Shown here: positions 1 through 13,234 of the stretch, piece by piece | Layout: every line of letters starts with the position of its first letter | Position numbering within the stretch: the first letter of the stretch is position 1 | Origin: Anopheles merus | Lineage: Eukaryota; Arthropoda; Insecta; Diptera; Culicidae | Reading direction: 5' to 3' | Assembly: GCF_017562075.2 (NCBI RefSeq) | Contig: NC_054084.1 | Span: 24,552,246 to 24,616,245 of the forward strand | Length of the DNA: 64,000 bases | Program-made: the position numbers and the translations under genes | The notes under the pieces: model-generated | Told to the model about the DNA's origin: nothing | The model's database searches: none | The model's input: only the letters and a program-made list of their open reading frames with translations

Positions 1-415
1 TAATATTCATAAATTCATTAAAATTCATATATCTCCAGGGATTAATGAATCTTTAGAGATGTATGATTTTGAAAATATTGTATCTGCGCGATTCCACCTA
101 ACAACATGCCCGTCGTGGGTTCAATCCTCGCCTCGCATGGACCGTATCCCCATAGCAAGACAAACTATCCGGCTGCGTGGTACTTGCCAAAAAGTCTCTG
201 AATTCTATGTAGGCTAACATGACCACGTAGGATGCCAATAAGAAGAATAATGATAAGCTCAAGCTCTATGAATCTTTGGAGACGCATGAATCCCTAGAGA
301 ATCGTGAATCTTTTGAGATATACGAATCTCTTGAAATTCATGCATGTTTTGAGATTCATGAGTCTTTTGAGATTCATTCAGATTCATGAATTTCAATCAG
401 ATTTACCCAACACTA
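1..415. mobile_element. Right part of the same hAT-like element, copy A
   Basis: This matches 25631-26045. The element is cut by the window edge on the left and ends CCCAACACTA at 415, followed by GTTTAATT (416-423). Confidence 0.85.
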
Positions 416-450
416 GTTTAATTACATATTTCTTTTTATATTCTTTATAG

Positions 451-1761
451 GTTGGCAACTCCTGTCTGAACTGCAATCGGATGGAGCAGACGGAGTGTGA
501 GTGTCCGTGCGAATGTCCACTGGACTACGGTGTATCAGAGCAGGACGGTGGCTGTACGACGGTACCCAAGCGTTCCAAAACGGCAGGAAGCTTCCCGGTG
601 CCGCTCTGCTCCCCACTGCCCGAGGAGCTTATTTCGATGAACGCCATCAACTATGAGGCGGATTACGAGCTGAAGAGCTGTACCAACATTAATTGTGAGG
701 ATTACCAAACGCAGAGCGAGTGTATGGGTAAGTGTGACAGCAAAGAATGTTCAACAGGTAGAAACTTACTGTTCATATCTTCCCTTTTTTGCACAGGATT
801 GGTCGGCTGTGAATGGTGCCAGGTGGATGTGGATGGTGAAAATCGACTCAACACACCGTTCTGTACCGCCCAGTTGGCCTGCTTTAACGGGGTGTTTGGA
901 GCGCCCACACCGTACGGTGATGCCGCCTACACTGGCAACAACATGGAGTCCATTTTGCCACCCGCGTACAGCTCGATTGGGCCGGTCGCTGGTGCCATAC
1001 TGGCGCTCTGTCTTGTGGTCGGTTTTGCGATGTACTGCTTCCGCCAGAATGCCGATCAAAGTGGAGCGTCGGAGCATTTGTACGACGATCTGGTCGCGGA
1101 TCACTGCCACGGGCTACCGCTGTCCCGTTTCGATCTCGACGATGGCAGCCCGTCCGACGATTGTGACATTAGCCGTACCAATGCGAAGCAAAATCTGCTG
1201 CTCAACGGGCAGCACAACGCTAACTACATGATTATTCCGAATGTGGCCTCACCGTACCAGATGTCGGCGGACTATCGGCGTCCGAACGGGGGTGGTGGTG
1301 GAGGCTCGTCCGATCATGGTTACTCCACCATGACGCACCACGAGGAATCGGAACACCTGTGCCTGTCCAATGTGGATCCGCAGGGAATAGCGACTGCGCA
1401 CGGTGGTGGTGGTGGTGGTGCGCACGGGGCCGGTTCTGGCGGCAAACGGCTCTCGATGTCGGACAGTGCATCGATCAGCACGTCCGTTTCGAGCCCGTAC
1501 AGCAACCATACCGGCGGTCCGGGCAGTTCCTTTCTCTCCAAGCCGCCGATGCTCAACGAGTCGAAAATGATCGGCACGACGATCGATCGGTTTGCGGATC
1601 CGACGATGCAAACGCTGCTACCGTCCCCGACGTCCATCTCGAGAACGGGAGTGATGGGAACAACGACCATTCTGCCGCCGGGATCGCCCATCTCCGGTAC
1701 TACCAGTGGACATCACATTCTCGTCCCAGTAACCGTCCATCGAAATATGGAAATTTCTTAG
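451..1761 (+). CDS. CACHD1: CACHD1-like C-terminal exons, duplicate partial copy
   Basis: This copy corresponds to the last two exons of the gene at 21968-27391, here 451-727 and 797-1761. It starts after the acceptor TTCTTTATAG and ends at TAG. The encoded protein is the same as in the other copy: Cys-rich segment, transmembrane helix (about 976-1042) and the tail with SDHGYSTM. The upstream exons are not in this window on this side. It is probably an allelic copy cut off by the window edge, not a functional short gene. Confidence 0.85.
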   Translation, partial: VGNSCLNCNRMEQTECECPCECPLDYGVSEQDGGCTTVPKRSKTAGSFPVPLCSPLPEELISMNAINYEADYELKSCTNINCEDYQTQSECMGKCDSKECSTGRNLLFISSLFCTGLVGCEWCQVDVDGENRLNTPFCTAQLACFNGVFGAPTPYGDAAYTGNNMESILPPAYSSIGPVAGAILALCLVVGFAMYCFRQNADQSGASEHLYDDLVADHCHGLPLSRFDLDDGSPSDDCDISRTNAKQNLLLNGQHNANYMIIPNVASPYQMSADYRRPNGGGGGGSSDHGYSTMTHHEESEHLCLSNVDPQGIATAHGGGGGGAHGAGSGGKRLSMSDSASISTSVSSPYSNHTGGPGSSFLSKPPMLNESKMIGTTIDRFADPTMQTLLPSPTSISRTGVMGTTTILPPGSPISGTTSGHHILVPVTVHRNMEIS

Positions 1762-3145
1762 TTTGAAAGCGCTTAAGAGCGGAGAGAGGAAAGCAACAAG
1801 GAAAAAAGGTACCTTTTGTAACCTTTACATTTACGCCACACGATACAGATTTCTGCATCCGCTGTTTTGTAATGACGGATGCGTTTAGTCCATTTTATAG
1901 TTTGTCGGCATTCCTCTCACCAGTTTAGTTGTATTACCGTATGGCAAAGGATGTCAATAGCTTAACCCGCAACAGTTCAATTCCTCTCAGTAGTACTTCA
2001 TTCCAAGAACTCAGTCGCAACCTCATCGCAACAGTGCTATTATAAAGTTATCATTTAAATCTTATCCCTCCTCCTGACAAACGATCATCGATCATGTTAA
2101 GTCTTAACCATAACCGTCGCTTTACCCAAGAGACTGAGATTACCTTTTCAACGGGGAGGGAAATGCTTCCGTGAGCAGGAAATGTGCCGAAATCAATTTA
2201 TATATAGCTGCCAACAAAAAGTAGTACTCTTCTACACACGACACTGCGAGCGAGCAGAGTTTTTTGCTCGCCCCAAACTAAGAGAGACGCTTGCCTTTAC
2301 AGTGTATTTTTGTATTTGTTTAAGTTAGAGTTTAAGATGATGGTTATAAGAGCATATTGAAAAAAAAACAACAACACATAACACACCTGCTTGACGAATA
2401 TCAGTGCGGACAACTAATACAGCTAATATCGTATTGCTAGGAACCGTAAACCGGTCGTAAAATTAGTGGCCCTATCAACTATATCCCCTTCACTCCTATC
2501 GCTCTCAGTAAAAGAGATAGGGAAAGGCTCAAGCTTGCTGTTCGTTTATTTTAACGCAATCGTCGGTAGCTAATGTTTGACCACCACCAATCGATTCACG
2601 ATGCACTTAACATATCATTCGATTAGGCCGGCTTAACAGAGCCCTACATAGGAAGGAAATTCGTCCCGGTCATCACGGTGCACACACTTGCTTAAACGTG
2701 GTCGCATTCGTCAGTGTTTTTGTTTTAATTAGAATAAACACCTAAGTTAGCTGTCGAACGATCGCACCAAACCAACACGATCAATTTGGCGCCCGTACCG
2801 CCGGAAAGAGATCGGCCCAGTTACAACTATATCCAACTGCCAACTGTACGCCGCCACCCATCCAATTGTGCTTCCTGTTTTGATGTGCAGCTCTTTTTAG
2901 GTTTTGTAACATTACACACTTACTACTGTATATGTACAAATGGGATCGTGTGTTTTCCGAATGATTCGTGAGTTTTGTTTAAGGCTTACTATTAGGAGCG
3001 CGCGAACACATATTTATATATATATATACCTCTAGCGAATTTGGATTTGGAGATCCGCTGGTGCGGGAGAGATTTTGTAAACTTGTACGTAAAGTTGTTT
3101 CTTTTTTACATGATTAATAACTTTACACGACAAACGCTAAATAAA
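1762..3145 (+). other. CACHD1 3' untranslated region, copy A
   Basis: This runs from the stop at 1761 to AATAAA at 3140-3145. It is nearly identical to the other copy apart from homopolymer-length differences (for example the A run at 1802) and the TA repeat near 3016. Confidence 0.6.
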
Positions 3146-3552
3146 TTTATTTAAACATATGTCGCCATTGAAGCTTGTTTGTGCAGTGTAATGTAACTCG
3201 TCCGAAAACAGTGTTAATTTTCCTCCCATTTTAAAATGTGTTTTTAATGCTCTTTTTTATGTTTCTTTAAAATTTTAAATTTTACAGCACCAATAAATTG
3301 CTTCGAAAAAAAAAAAACAAAACAACGCACCATTCGTGTCTATGTATTGTTGTTTATGTTTCGAGCTGTCATAGTTTGCGCTAGTATTGGTGCAATGTCT
3401 TGTTGATACTGTGACCGGGAGGAAGATGATGATTACATTGTCAAATCGGTGAACCACAGCAGGCACAGCGCCTCGTATCGGATGCCGATTATTATCGTCG
3501 TTTGCGCAAAAGATTCTGCGTGATTCAAGTGTGTAAAATCGTCCCTTTCGCC

Positions 3553-5902
3553 ATGGCAACGAAGAACATCTTTTCCAAGCATCTTCCGAACGTGAAGCTG
3601 GCGACACGGTTCGACGCGGACGGGAACGAAATTCAGGTAAGCGCGGGAAGCCCCAGCAAAGCGATCGGGTTGTATCACTTTCCTCTCTTCCGGTCCACAT
3701 CCCCATCAGGTGGAAAGGCGGGAAGATGAAGAGCAGAAGCGGAAGGAGCAGGATATTATCGATACGCTCGTCGGTGCTGGCTACTACCGGGCCCACATAC
3801 AGGGCCTGTCCTCCTTCGACAAGATAGTGGGCGGCATGACCTGGTGCATCGAGGCCTGCGACTATGACGTCAATGTGGATCTGCTGTTTCACGAGAATCT
3901 TACCATCGGTCAGAAGATGTAAGTCAGCAACGACATTGGCAACATATCCGACCGTCATGCTACTAACGATAACCCCTTTTCTCCCTTCTCACCGATTTGC
4001 CAGTGCTTTGACGGAGAAAATTGTCGGTGTGCTACCCCGCATGAAGTGTCCGTTCCTGATCGAGCCGCATCAAATACAGGGGCTGGATTTTATCAACATT
4101 TTCCCGGTGGTTCAGTGGCTGGTCAAGCGTTCGGTGGAAAATCGAAGCAAAAAGGCGGACACACTGCGGAAGCTCGCGGCGACCCAGTTCCAGAACCACT
4201 GCACCCTCGAATCGGACCGGGAGCTGCAGCGGATGCGCGCCAAGCAGCTGGCCAATCTGCAGGCCATCGAGTCGAAGTATCTGCCGAAAAGAGGGTTTAA
4301 GCTGCGTAAAGCAGCCGGTGGCGGTTGGATACCGGTGCGCCCCAAGGATGTGACGGACCAGGAGACACCCGATGGAGCGTTGGAAGACGTGCTGGAGGCA
4401 GACGTGGACGGGGAGGAAGGAGATGAAGACGTATCAGTGTCTACCGAACAGGAGGTATGAATCTAGTTGGCAGTGGTTTGGTTTTTACTTATTCGATCTG
4501 TTGTTTTGCTTTTTTCTCTTTATTCTTTTTGTTTTTGCAATGCAATTTTGCTTTGTTTTTTTTTAGCTTAATTTTGATGTTTTGTTTAAAAATATCGCAA
4601 AAGAGGTAAATCTTTTCGTTATATTAATTTGTTACAGCTTTTTTCATATTTTTCTAACACTTTTGCACCTTTTTTCAGCACAAAATTTCGGTGGAGCTCA
4701 CAGAAGCGGACCGTTCCACGTTGGCCAAAACATACGACAACATGAAGCAAACCCTTTCCGGCGAAGCTATCGAGCAAGTATCGGAACGAAATCGCATCAA
4801 AGCTCAGTTGGCGCTAAAGCTTGCGCTGGAGAAAAAGCTTGAACTCGCATTAAGCGAGTGTGAGCAGCTAAAAACGACTGTACAGGAAGAGGAACAACAG
4901 CTTAAGGAAGCTGGCAGTCAAAAGGAAGCCCTCGAGGAGGAAATAAGAAATCTCGACAATCTGGAAATTACGGAAGCTAATCAAAAGTATGCATTAACTG
5001 TTGCCGAATTTCGTTTTTGATCAGCTGTATTACAAACACGCTCTTTTGTGTTACAGAATACTTGACCACGTCAAAGAGCTGGTGCTGAAGAATGAGCGCA
5101 TGAAGAAGCAGGAAACACAGTTTAAAGAAAATTGCAAAAAAGAGTTAGCAGAGTTACAGCAGAAAATTGAGTATGGATGTTTAAGTTATCGGGGCACAAA
5201 CGGCAACTTAGTAATTTCGTACAATTTTTTCAGCAAAGCGGAAACATCAACCCCCGATGAGGATATGCTGGAGCTGCAGAGACAGCTCGATATGGAGTTG
5301 GAGCGCTTGAAGTCGCTTCGGCTGCAGCTTGCCAAAAAGAACCGTTCCTATGTGGCTATCAAGCGCCAGCTGGACACCGTACCGGATCGTACCGAGTTGG
5401 CGCAATATCAGCGAAGATTTCTTGAGCTATACAATCAAGGTATGGATAATTTCTCTCAATTCTCTGTCCATTGCTTAAATGGCTACATCATCCTTTCACA
5501 GTTAGTGCAAAGCATCGTGAAACGAAACAATTCTACACACTATACAACACGCTGGACGACACGAAGCTGTACCTCGAGAAGGAGCTGTCGCTGCTGAACT
5601 CCATCTACGATAATTACGCGAACGCCATGCAGACGCCACACTCGCGCGAACAATTCGTGCAGCAGTTCGAAACGATCGTGGAAGGCATTCGGGCCACGAA
5701 AGCGAAGCTGAAGAAAAAGTGTGACGACGAGAGAGCGAAACGGGACGGACTGAACGGTCAGCTGGTGTGTCTGATGGAGCAGCAGCGCAAGTACGCAACC
5801 ACGGTCAAGCAGCTCACGATGGAATGCCAACGAAACGAGGCACTTATGCAGCACCTCAAAGCGCTGAAAGCATCTATTCAGCAGCAGGAGCAGCAATCGT
5901 AG
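3553..5902 (+). CDS. CCDC93: CCDC93, copy A
   Basis: Exons are 3553-3636, 3710-3918, 4004-4454, 4679-4986, 5057-5170, 5234-5439 and 5502-5902. The total coding length is 1,773 nt with no break, giving the same 590-residue protein as the other copy. Differences from it lie in intron homopolymers, for example the T run near 4528. It is one of the genes that survived intact in copy A. Confidence 0.93.
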
Positions 5903-6042
5903 GAAAAGGGAATCCAACCAAACAAAACCATTTATTGCATTCCGCCGGTACGTAGTGCGCTTAGGATGGGGAACTGAATATATACTCAATTACTACTTCA
6001 CAATTTACCGATTTATCAACTAGTTCAACTTCAGGCTTTTAT

Positions 6043-6246
6043 TTAGCTTCCCTGAGCAGGAGCTGAGTTTTCCGGTGGCTGTGCCACTTCGCGTAACCGT
6101 TGCATCTTGATTTCTCGCTCGACGTAGTAGTTAAGGTCTCGTAGCGGGTGATAGTACGTGTGCACTACTTGCGATCCGACAAACATGGACAGCAGCGCGG
6201 CTGCCATGAAGGACAGATACTGTCGCATAGGAACACCGGCCGGCAT
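6043..6246 (-). CDS. sloth2: sloth2 / UQCC6, copy A
   Basis: The frame is intact and identical in protein sequence to the copy at 31679-31882, with the same 58-nt spacing to sloth1 and the same stop/polyadenylation-signal overlap (TAAATAAA, complement of 6038-6045). Confidence 0.9.
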   Translation of the reverse strand: MPAGVPMRQYLSFMAAALLSMFVGSQVVHTYYHPLRDLNYYVEREIKMQRLREVAQPPENSAPAQGS

Positions 6247-6304
6247 TGTTTACCGTTTTTTTGACTGTTTTCGTCCTTAATTTCACAACGTGGTGCACAG
6301 TGGC

Positions 6305-6620
6305 TTAGCCGCGCGGAATTGGTTCCAGCTGATGAAGGCGCAACTTTTCCTCCACGATTTCCTTTGCCTGTCGCTTTTTGAACGTATTATCTGAAACGCA
6401 TAAAATGGGGTGGGGGTGCATTAGAAGACAAAGTATCGAACTGTTTCTCTGCAGAATGCTTACAAAAGTTGGTCTCCCCTACACGCCAGTGGATCATGGA
6501 AAACTCCAACGCCGCTCCGAGTCCGAAGAAGATGGGCAGGAACCGATAGATGCCCAGCGTTCGCTTACCGGGCCATCGATCCAAAAGCTCTTTCAGCGTT
6601 TTGCTCTTGCGAATAATCAT
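6305..6620 (-). CDS. sloth1: sloth1 / UQCC5, copy A
   Basis: Exons are 6620-6464 and 6390-6305, with the intron at 6463-6391. The protein is the same 80 residues as at 31941-32256. Confidence 0.9.
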
Positions 6621-6908
6621 TTAAACTAAGCTGAAGCCCAAATTCTACATCGATTGCAACGCGAGCGCTATTTCTGGGTAGCAAATGCACTTTTTACATA
6701 ATTCGCTGTTGTTGACGTTCGGCTGGCACGTTTGACAGGGAATGAACGTATCTGAAGGGATCGTTCCGTTCCCGAAGGGGCACAACTAACAACAACATTC
6801 ACACGTCAAATGTGACAGCTAGCCCGGAGCGATTATTTTTCACGTGTTTTGTGGTGTGTTCGGAACAATATCTGTTTCTATTTCATTTTTCGGCCAGAAT
6901 CCGGCAAA
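6621..6908. promoter_or_regulatory. Divergent promoter interval sloth1/UTP18, copy A
   Basis: Same 288-bp interval as in copy B. The CACGTG word is at about 6840-6845. Confidence 0.5.
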
Positions 6909-9000
6909 ATGACGATGGAAAGCGACGATGATTTGGATCACCTTGTTACCAGCCAAGTCAGTGAGGTGCGGAAGACGGTGGCCGTTGTGAAAACATCCAA
7001 CGCGGATGATGCGCCATCCGACGAAGATGAAGCGGCATCAATCAAATCGGAAAGTGACGATGATGAAGAGACCGCCGGAGAATCATTGAGGCCTCCCCAT
7101 ACTGAGCTTCCAGATTCGGATGTGTCGATAAAATCGGAACCGGAATCAGAAAACGACGAGGACGACGATGCTGGTGACGCGGAGAAGGATTTGCTCATTT
7201 CCAACTACCTCAGCGCTCTAAAGTCTTCCATGAGGGAAGCGAACGATCATGGGGATGAATCGGATGACGAGGATGATGTGTCGATCAAGTCGGAAGTGTC
7301 CATAAAGTCAGAGGATGAAAGTGAAGATGAAGTTGGTTCCGTAAAATCTGAGCCCGTAACAGAGAGTGATTCCGAACTGCCGCAGGATGAATCGAACGAG
7401 ATCAAGGATGAGCAGGAGGATGGTGCAAAGCTGCCCACTGCCGATAAGAAGCAGCAAAAAGACAAAAAGAAAAAGGAAAAGATTAAGGGCCAAGGTTCGG
7501 ACAAAAAGGCGGCAGGAAAGTCACAGGATCGCTCAGTGAAGAAAGCAAAGGAAGAAAAGGTTTCGGTTCGCTCCGGCAAAATTAAATCGAAAGTATCGAA
7601 AAAGAAAGCTAAAGCATCCGCCATAGACCAGCCCGGTTCGATACAGGAAAAAGAGCTTATGTCGCTTGTATTCGGTGGCAAGGAGGAGCTCGTATCGAAC
7701 TTAACTAAATCGGAAAAGAAAAGCGACAAAACCGACCCAGCACAGGGCGGAAAGAAGAAGAAAGCAAAGCAAACGCCCAAAAAACGGCGCGCCGTCTGGC
7801 ACGATTCAGACGACGACGATGAGAATGATACGGCCAACATGAAGCGCAACAAATTCACCTACGACGAGCTGCCGGAACAGCTGACGAAGGAGCGCCGGCG
7901 TAAGCAGTTCGAGCAGATCGTGGGCCAACCAAAGTGGGCCGATCTGGATCGCGTCCGCGAGCCCGATTCCGACGAGGAGATGCTGCAGACGGTCGGGCAC
8001 GTCGTGAAGGGTGCAGCGGCGTCCAGGGCCTGCCGAAGGGTATGATCGAGCTGAAGAAGCTGAAAAACCTGAACCGCGAAACGAAGATCGAAGGCAAAAT
8101 CTCCTGCATCAACTTCCATCCGACGTCGATGGTGGCGATGATGACGGGGAACCGGGGCCTGGTGTCGATCGTCGCAGTGGATGGCGTGCGCAACGAGAAG
8201 CTGCACACGCTCTGGCTGCAGAAGGTGCGGATCAGCTGCAGCCGGCTGTCACCGGACGGGAACGAGGCGATCTTTGGCAGCTATCGGAAGTTCTTCCACG
8301 TGTACAATCTGCTCAGCGGTCAGAGCGATACGCTGAAAATACCCGAGCGCGACACGTGGCAGATGAAGAACTTTCGCATTTCGCGCTGCGGCAAGTACCT
8401 GGCGTCCGTCGGCGAATGTGGCGAGGTGCATCTGATGGACGCGAGAACGAAGGATGTGCTGCAAACGATCCAGCTGCGCTACACGTGCCAATCGCTGGCG
8501 TTTACGCCCGACTCGCGGTACCTGCTGTGCCACAGCAACGATACGGAGGTGAGCGTGTTCAGCCTGGAGCAGAAGCGGATAGTGAACGTGTTCCAGGACG
8601 AAGGGTGCGTTAATGGGTCGTGTATAGCGATCTGCCCGAATGGGCAGTTTGTGGCGACCGGCAGTCGACAGGGGATTGTTAACCTGTACACGCTGGATGT
8701 GACACTGACGGAGAAGCAACCGGTGCCGGTGAAGACGTTCAACAATTTGACCACGTACATCGATTCGCTCGCGTTCAATGCGACCTCGGAGTTGCTGGTG
8801 ATCGCGTCATCGACCGTGAAGAATGCGGTCAGGCTGATTCACGTCAAGAGCAGAACGGTGTTCCGCAACTTCCCACTGCACATGACGCATCTGGGGCACG
8901 TCAGTGCGGCCGAATTTCTCCCTCGGGAGGATATTTAGCGCTGGGCACGAAGCAAAGCACTGTGCTGCTGTTCAGAGTGAAGCATTACCCAAACTATTGA
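6909..9000 (+). CDS. UTP18: UTP18, copy A, two frameshifts
   Basis: Compared with 32545-34638 this copy has lost one C near 8023 (GCGTCCAGGG for GCGTCCCAGGG) and one T near 8916 (GAATTTCTCC for GAATTTTCTCC). The first break stops translation shortly after residue 370, before the propeller. The second would remove the last 25 residues or so. All other sequence is conserved and there are no extra stops, which favours base-calling errors over real decay. The polyadenylation signal is at 9010-9015. Confidence 0.88.
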
Positions 9001-9095
9001 GAATCGGTAAATAAAGCTAATGGCACGACCACTGTTTACATGTGTAAGAGATGTATGGTGTACTGTTTTAATTACAAATTGGAGCATTTTTTCTC

Positions 9096-10244
9096 TCAAA
9101 AATCATCCATATCCATTACCGACACTTGGTTGAGGAATTTCTTGTACAGCGCCATAAACTGCGCCACGAACGCTTCCAGGTGGAAAATGTGCTTGCTGCC
9201 CCGCTGCATCCGATGGTCGTACAGGCCGGCGAAGCTGAGCGTCTGCGTCTTCAGGCTCATGTCGCAGTTCTTCACTAGTATCTGCACCAAACCCTTGAAG
9301 ATGATGTCCGGTGGAATGCCCTGCGACAGCAGCTCGTACAGACGTTCGCGCACCACCTCCATGCGCTGGGGCGTTTGCTCCTGCACGATCATGTTGGCCG
9401 TCTCCTTCAGGTACGTCTGCCAGTCCATGTCCGGTATTTCCTGGTTGGCGGTGAACGGGTACTGCATCACTTTGCACGCTTCCAGCGTGAGTATGGCGCG
9501 GCGTAGGTTCCGCTCAGACTTTTGCGCAATCCTGGTCGCCAGCTCGGGCGGAATGTGAAGGTTCTCCTTTTTGCAGATTGACTAAAATAGTACAAAAAAT
9601 TAGGTTAGTACATTAATAATGGCAGGCTTATGATGTACACTGCTGCTACTTACGTTCATGATGGACACAATCTCATCCTCCGTCGGTGCCGAAACGCGTA
9701 TCCCGAGGCAACGGCTCTTAACCGCCGGAATGATGCGCGACGTAGAGTTCACGCACAGTATCAACCGGCACGTGGCCACATATTTTTCCATCGTGCGACG
9801 CAGCGCATGCTGTGCGTCCTTCGTCAGCTCGTCCACCTCCGACAGTACGATCGTTTTGAACTCCCGCTGCCCCGACGGATCGATTTGCTGCGTTTGGGCA
9901 ATCTGTTTGATCATGTCCGTGATGACGACCCGATCGTAGATGCCGACGTCGGACGGATTTACCTCGATGTGATAGTTACTGCTGACGGTCATGATTTCGA
10001 TCTTTTTGTTCGACGGTGTGGTAAAATTCATCACCTCATTGCGGAGCCGCTCGACGCCCGGGCCGTAAAGCTCGCGCAGCAGACAGATGATGCGCGTTTT
10101 CTTGCCCGCTCCGGACGGACCGTAGAACATCAGGTGCGGAAAGTCGCCCTGCGAGCACAGATTTATTAGCTGGCTTGCTTGCGGTTTGTGGTAGTCCAGC
10201 TTTGCCAGTTCCCGCGGCCGGTAGCGGTCAACCCAGAGGGACAT
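9096..10244 (-). CDS. RFC3: RFC3, copy A
   Basis: Exons are 10244-9654 and 9581-9096. The frame is intact. I see only a silent difference from the other copy, within the P-loop codons (GCT against GCC on the plus strand near 10110). Confidence 0.95.
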
Positions 10245-10699
10245 TTTGAGGGCTTAAATGTTAGAAAAGACACTGTTTTGAGATGGTTTTTAGTTGAGCT
10301 TATGTTTCGCTTGGTGCAATGTTGTGTGGACTCCGTTTGAATGGCGCGAATTTTTGACTTTTTTGACAACTCCACAATGACAGCAGCTGCGCTCCCTTTA
10401 GAAACGTCTACGGAATAACAAATGATAAATATCGTTCGTTTTAGAAGGAAATCATTTGCTTCATGTAATATGCATGTTTTAAAATTATTTATTATTTTTT
10501 ATGCTTTTTGAATCACTTAAAATCAGCATATAATAAATACTAAAGCATTCCGAAATGCCTGCAAGTCTTCCACTGTGCAACCAAAACAAAGCTGTCATCC
10601 ATATGTTGACATTTTAACGCACGTGAAAAGCTGCGAAAAGCCGGTGTCTGGTTGCTTTAAAATTTACCCTTTTCCGACAAATTGCTTCGCTCGTACCCG
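10245..10699. promoter_or_regulatory. Divergent promoter interval RFC3/PRMT5, copy A
   Basis: A 455-bp interval equivalent to 35883-36347 and 10 bp shorter. Confidence 0.45.
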
Positions 10700-12588
10700 A
10701 TGGCGATGGATCAAAAGGTGAACATTTCCGTATCGCTCTACCTCGACACGGCCGGCAACCTGTCCAAGGAGATCGACAGCGCATCGAAAGCGAACTGCAG
10801 CTCCGTCACCGTGCCCATCGTGCACTGGAACTACAATCGGGAGTTTGTGCGGGAACCGCTTCGCTCCAAGCACGGTCCCTTCACGCGCTCCGATCTGTTG
10901 CTGTCCTCTACGCAATGGTTAAACCGTGTGATTTGCCGGATCGGCGACAATCTCGACCTGGACTCACCGGTCGAGCACATACAGCGGCAGGCGGAGCGTA
11001 CCATCCGGCAGGAGATGTCCTTTGCCGAGCATCTGGTGCAGAATGGGTACCTTTACACGAAGCTGTCCAGCACAAACTGTGCCAACTTTGCCCGCACGGT
11101 CGGCTGTACCATGTTCAAGGGAACGCTGCTGGTGGAAGTGCCCATCACGAACCCGAAACTCACACAGTACGGTTGGCGGCGCGACGTGGCGGAGGATGCG
11201 GACGCGACGGTGGAGAGCTCCTGGTGCTGGTGGAACACCTTCCGCTGCCATGCGGACTACAATCCGACCGTAAAGGTGGCCCTGGAGCTGACGGCGGACG
11301 TGCCGAAGCAGGAGGAAATCTTCCGCTGGCTGGGCGAACCGGTCGATGCGATCGTACTGCCGGCTAACATTTTCCTCACCAATGCCAAAAACTATCCCGT
11401 CCTTTCGAAGGCTCACCAGTCGATGTTGAATCTCTTCTACCGGACGTTTAGCTGCCATTTCATACTGAAGGCGAACCCGTCGGATGGCCATCTGGCGCAT
11501 TACGTGGACTACATCAAGTACACGATACAGCACAACTACGTTAAGAATCCCTGCACGGGTACGAAGATTTGCTCCAGATCCCGCTGCAACCGCTGTACGA
11601 CAATCTGGACAGCTTCACGTACGAAGTGTTCGAGAAGGATCCAGTGAAGTACATTTACTACCAGAACGCCATCGAACAGGCGCTGTTGGATCGGGTGCCG
11701 GAGGCGGATCGTGCCACAGCCACCACCATCATTATGGTCGTTGGCGGTGGGCGGGGACCGTTGGTGCGTGCCGCACTAAACGCTTCGCAAACGACCAACT
11801 GCAAGGTGAAGGTGTACGTGATAGAGAAAAACCCGAACGCGATCGTGACGCTGACGGCGCACATTAACGAGCTGTGGCGTGATCGGAACGTGGAGCTCAT
11901 CTCGACGGATATGCGCGAGTTTAATCCACCGGAAAAGGCCGACATACTGGTGTCGGAGCTGTTGGGCTCGTTCGGCGACAATGAACTGTCGCCGGAGTGT
12001 TTGGATGGGGCGCAGAAGCACCTGAAGGACAGCGGGATCAGCATACCGTGCAAATCGACCTCGTACATTAACCCCTGCTTCGGCTCGAAGGTGTACAATC
12101 AGGTGCGGCTGCTCGAGCGCAGTCCCCACTGGAAGGATCGGGTGATCTCCTCCCGCCACATGGAGCAAGCGTACGTGGCGTATCAGAAGAATGCTTACCA
12201 CATCGACAACCCTCAGCCGCTGTTTGAGTTCGTGCACCCGAACAGGGAGAGTGGCGACCCGATCGATAACAACCGGTACAAGACGGTTCGGTTCCGTGCT
12301 GCGCTGGACTGTGTGATGAATGGGTTCACCGGGTACTTCGACACGGTACTGTACAAGGACATTACGCTCAGCATACATCCGTTTACGCACACGAAGGGAT
12401 TGGCGTCCTGGTTTTCGATGTTTATCCCGCTGACGGATCCGGTGCAGCTGCGCAAGGGTGACGAAATTACGGTACACTTCTGGCGGTGCGTTGCCTCGCA
12501 CAAGGTGTGGTACGAGTGGAGCCTTAGCGCGCCGGTGGTGACGCACGTGCACAACATCGACGGACGGGGGCAACCGATATGGCAGTAG
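10700..12588 (+). CDS. PRMT5: PRMT5, copy A, one frameshift
   Basis: A single G is missing between 11550 and 11551 (AATCCCTGCACGG for AATCCGCTGCACGG), breaking the frame at about residue 284, just before the methyltransferase core. The two halves are otherwise open (10700-11550 and on to the TAG at 12588). One replacement is visible: VESSWCWW here, VESPWCWW in the other copy. The break is probably a sequence error. Confidence 0.9.
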
Positions 12589-13234
12589 ATGGACGATCTT
12601 ACCTCAAACAAGACAGTTACAATCAATCAACACAGTGACGGGTGTTTCTTTTTACACGTTTTTTTTTGTTTCAAAAAACTTCAAAGAAGTAAAACAAACT
12701 CTTGTTCTTATAAATGTAATAAATATGACATAATTCATGATTAAGTAGTGTGATGGTGGATGTAGATGGAAGGAAAGAACATGGTTTGATCTTCCGGGGG
12801 GAGTAGACGTACCGTACGATCGATCGACGACGATAGGGTACAGGAGACGACAAGTATGGGACGCAAAAAGGGTTAAAAAGGGCCGCAGGACAGGAACGAG
12901 CCCTTTTCAAAACCAACCGCTGAATAGCTCGCTCGTACACAAGTGGAACCGAAGCCTCAGAGTTAATCATTTTCAGAAATGGAGGAAAGAGTGCTAAAAA
13001 TCGAAACTGATAATGTTAATACGATACGATACGATAATGACTCGTTGCGATTAGATGAAATTAGCCCGAAATGAATGACCCAGCTGTACATTTCTAGTGA
13101 AAGAAATCTGATAGCGTTATCATGAAATGATATGCTATCTTTTCTAGTAAAATAATGGTTTTAATTTTCAGCAAGCGATTTGATAAAGATAATGAAGCAT
13201 TTAAACTTCAGACCAGTGCAAGATTACAGCAATT

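Noticed and set aside
1232..1691. Minus-strand and alternative frames over the CACHD1 tail (also 26862-27321)
   Set aside because: They are shadows of the GC-rich coding exon, with no family similarity, and the plus frame explains the sequence.
3275..3958. 227-residue minus-strand frame over the CCDC93 5' end
   Set aside because: It overlaps confirmed CCDC93 exons and introns and has low-complexity composition without domains.
5540..5989. Minus-strand 149-residue frame over the last CCDC93 exon
   Set aside because: Leu/Arg-rich reverse reading of a coiled-coil exon; CCDC93 accounts for it.
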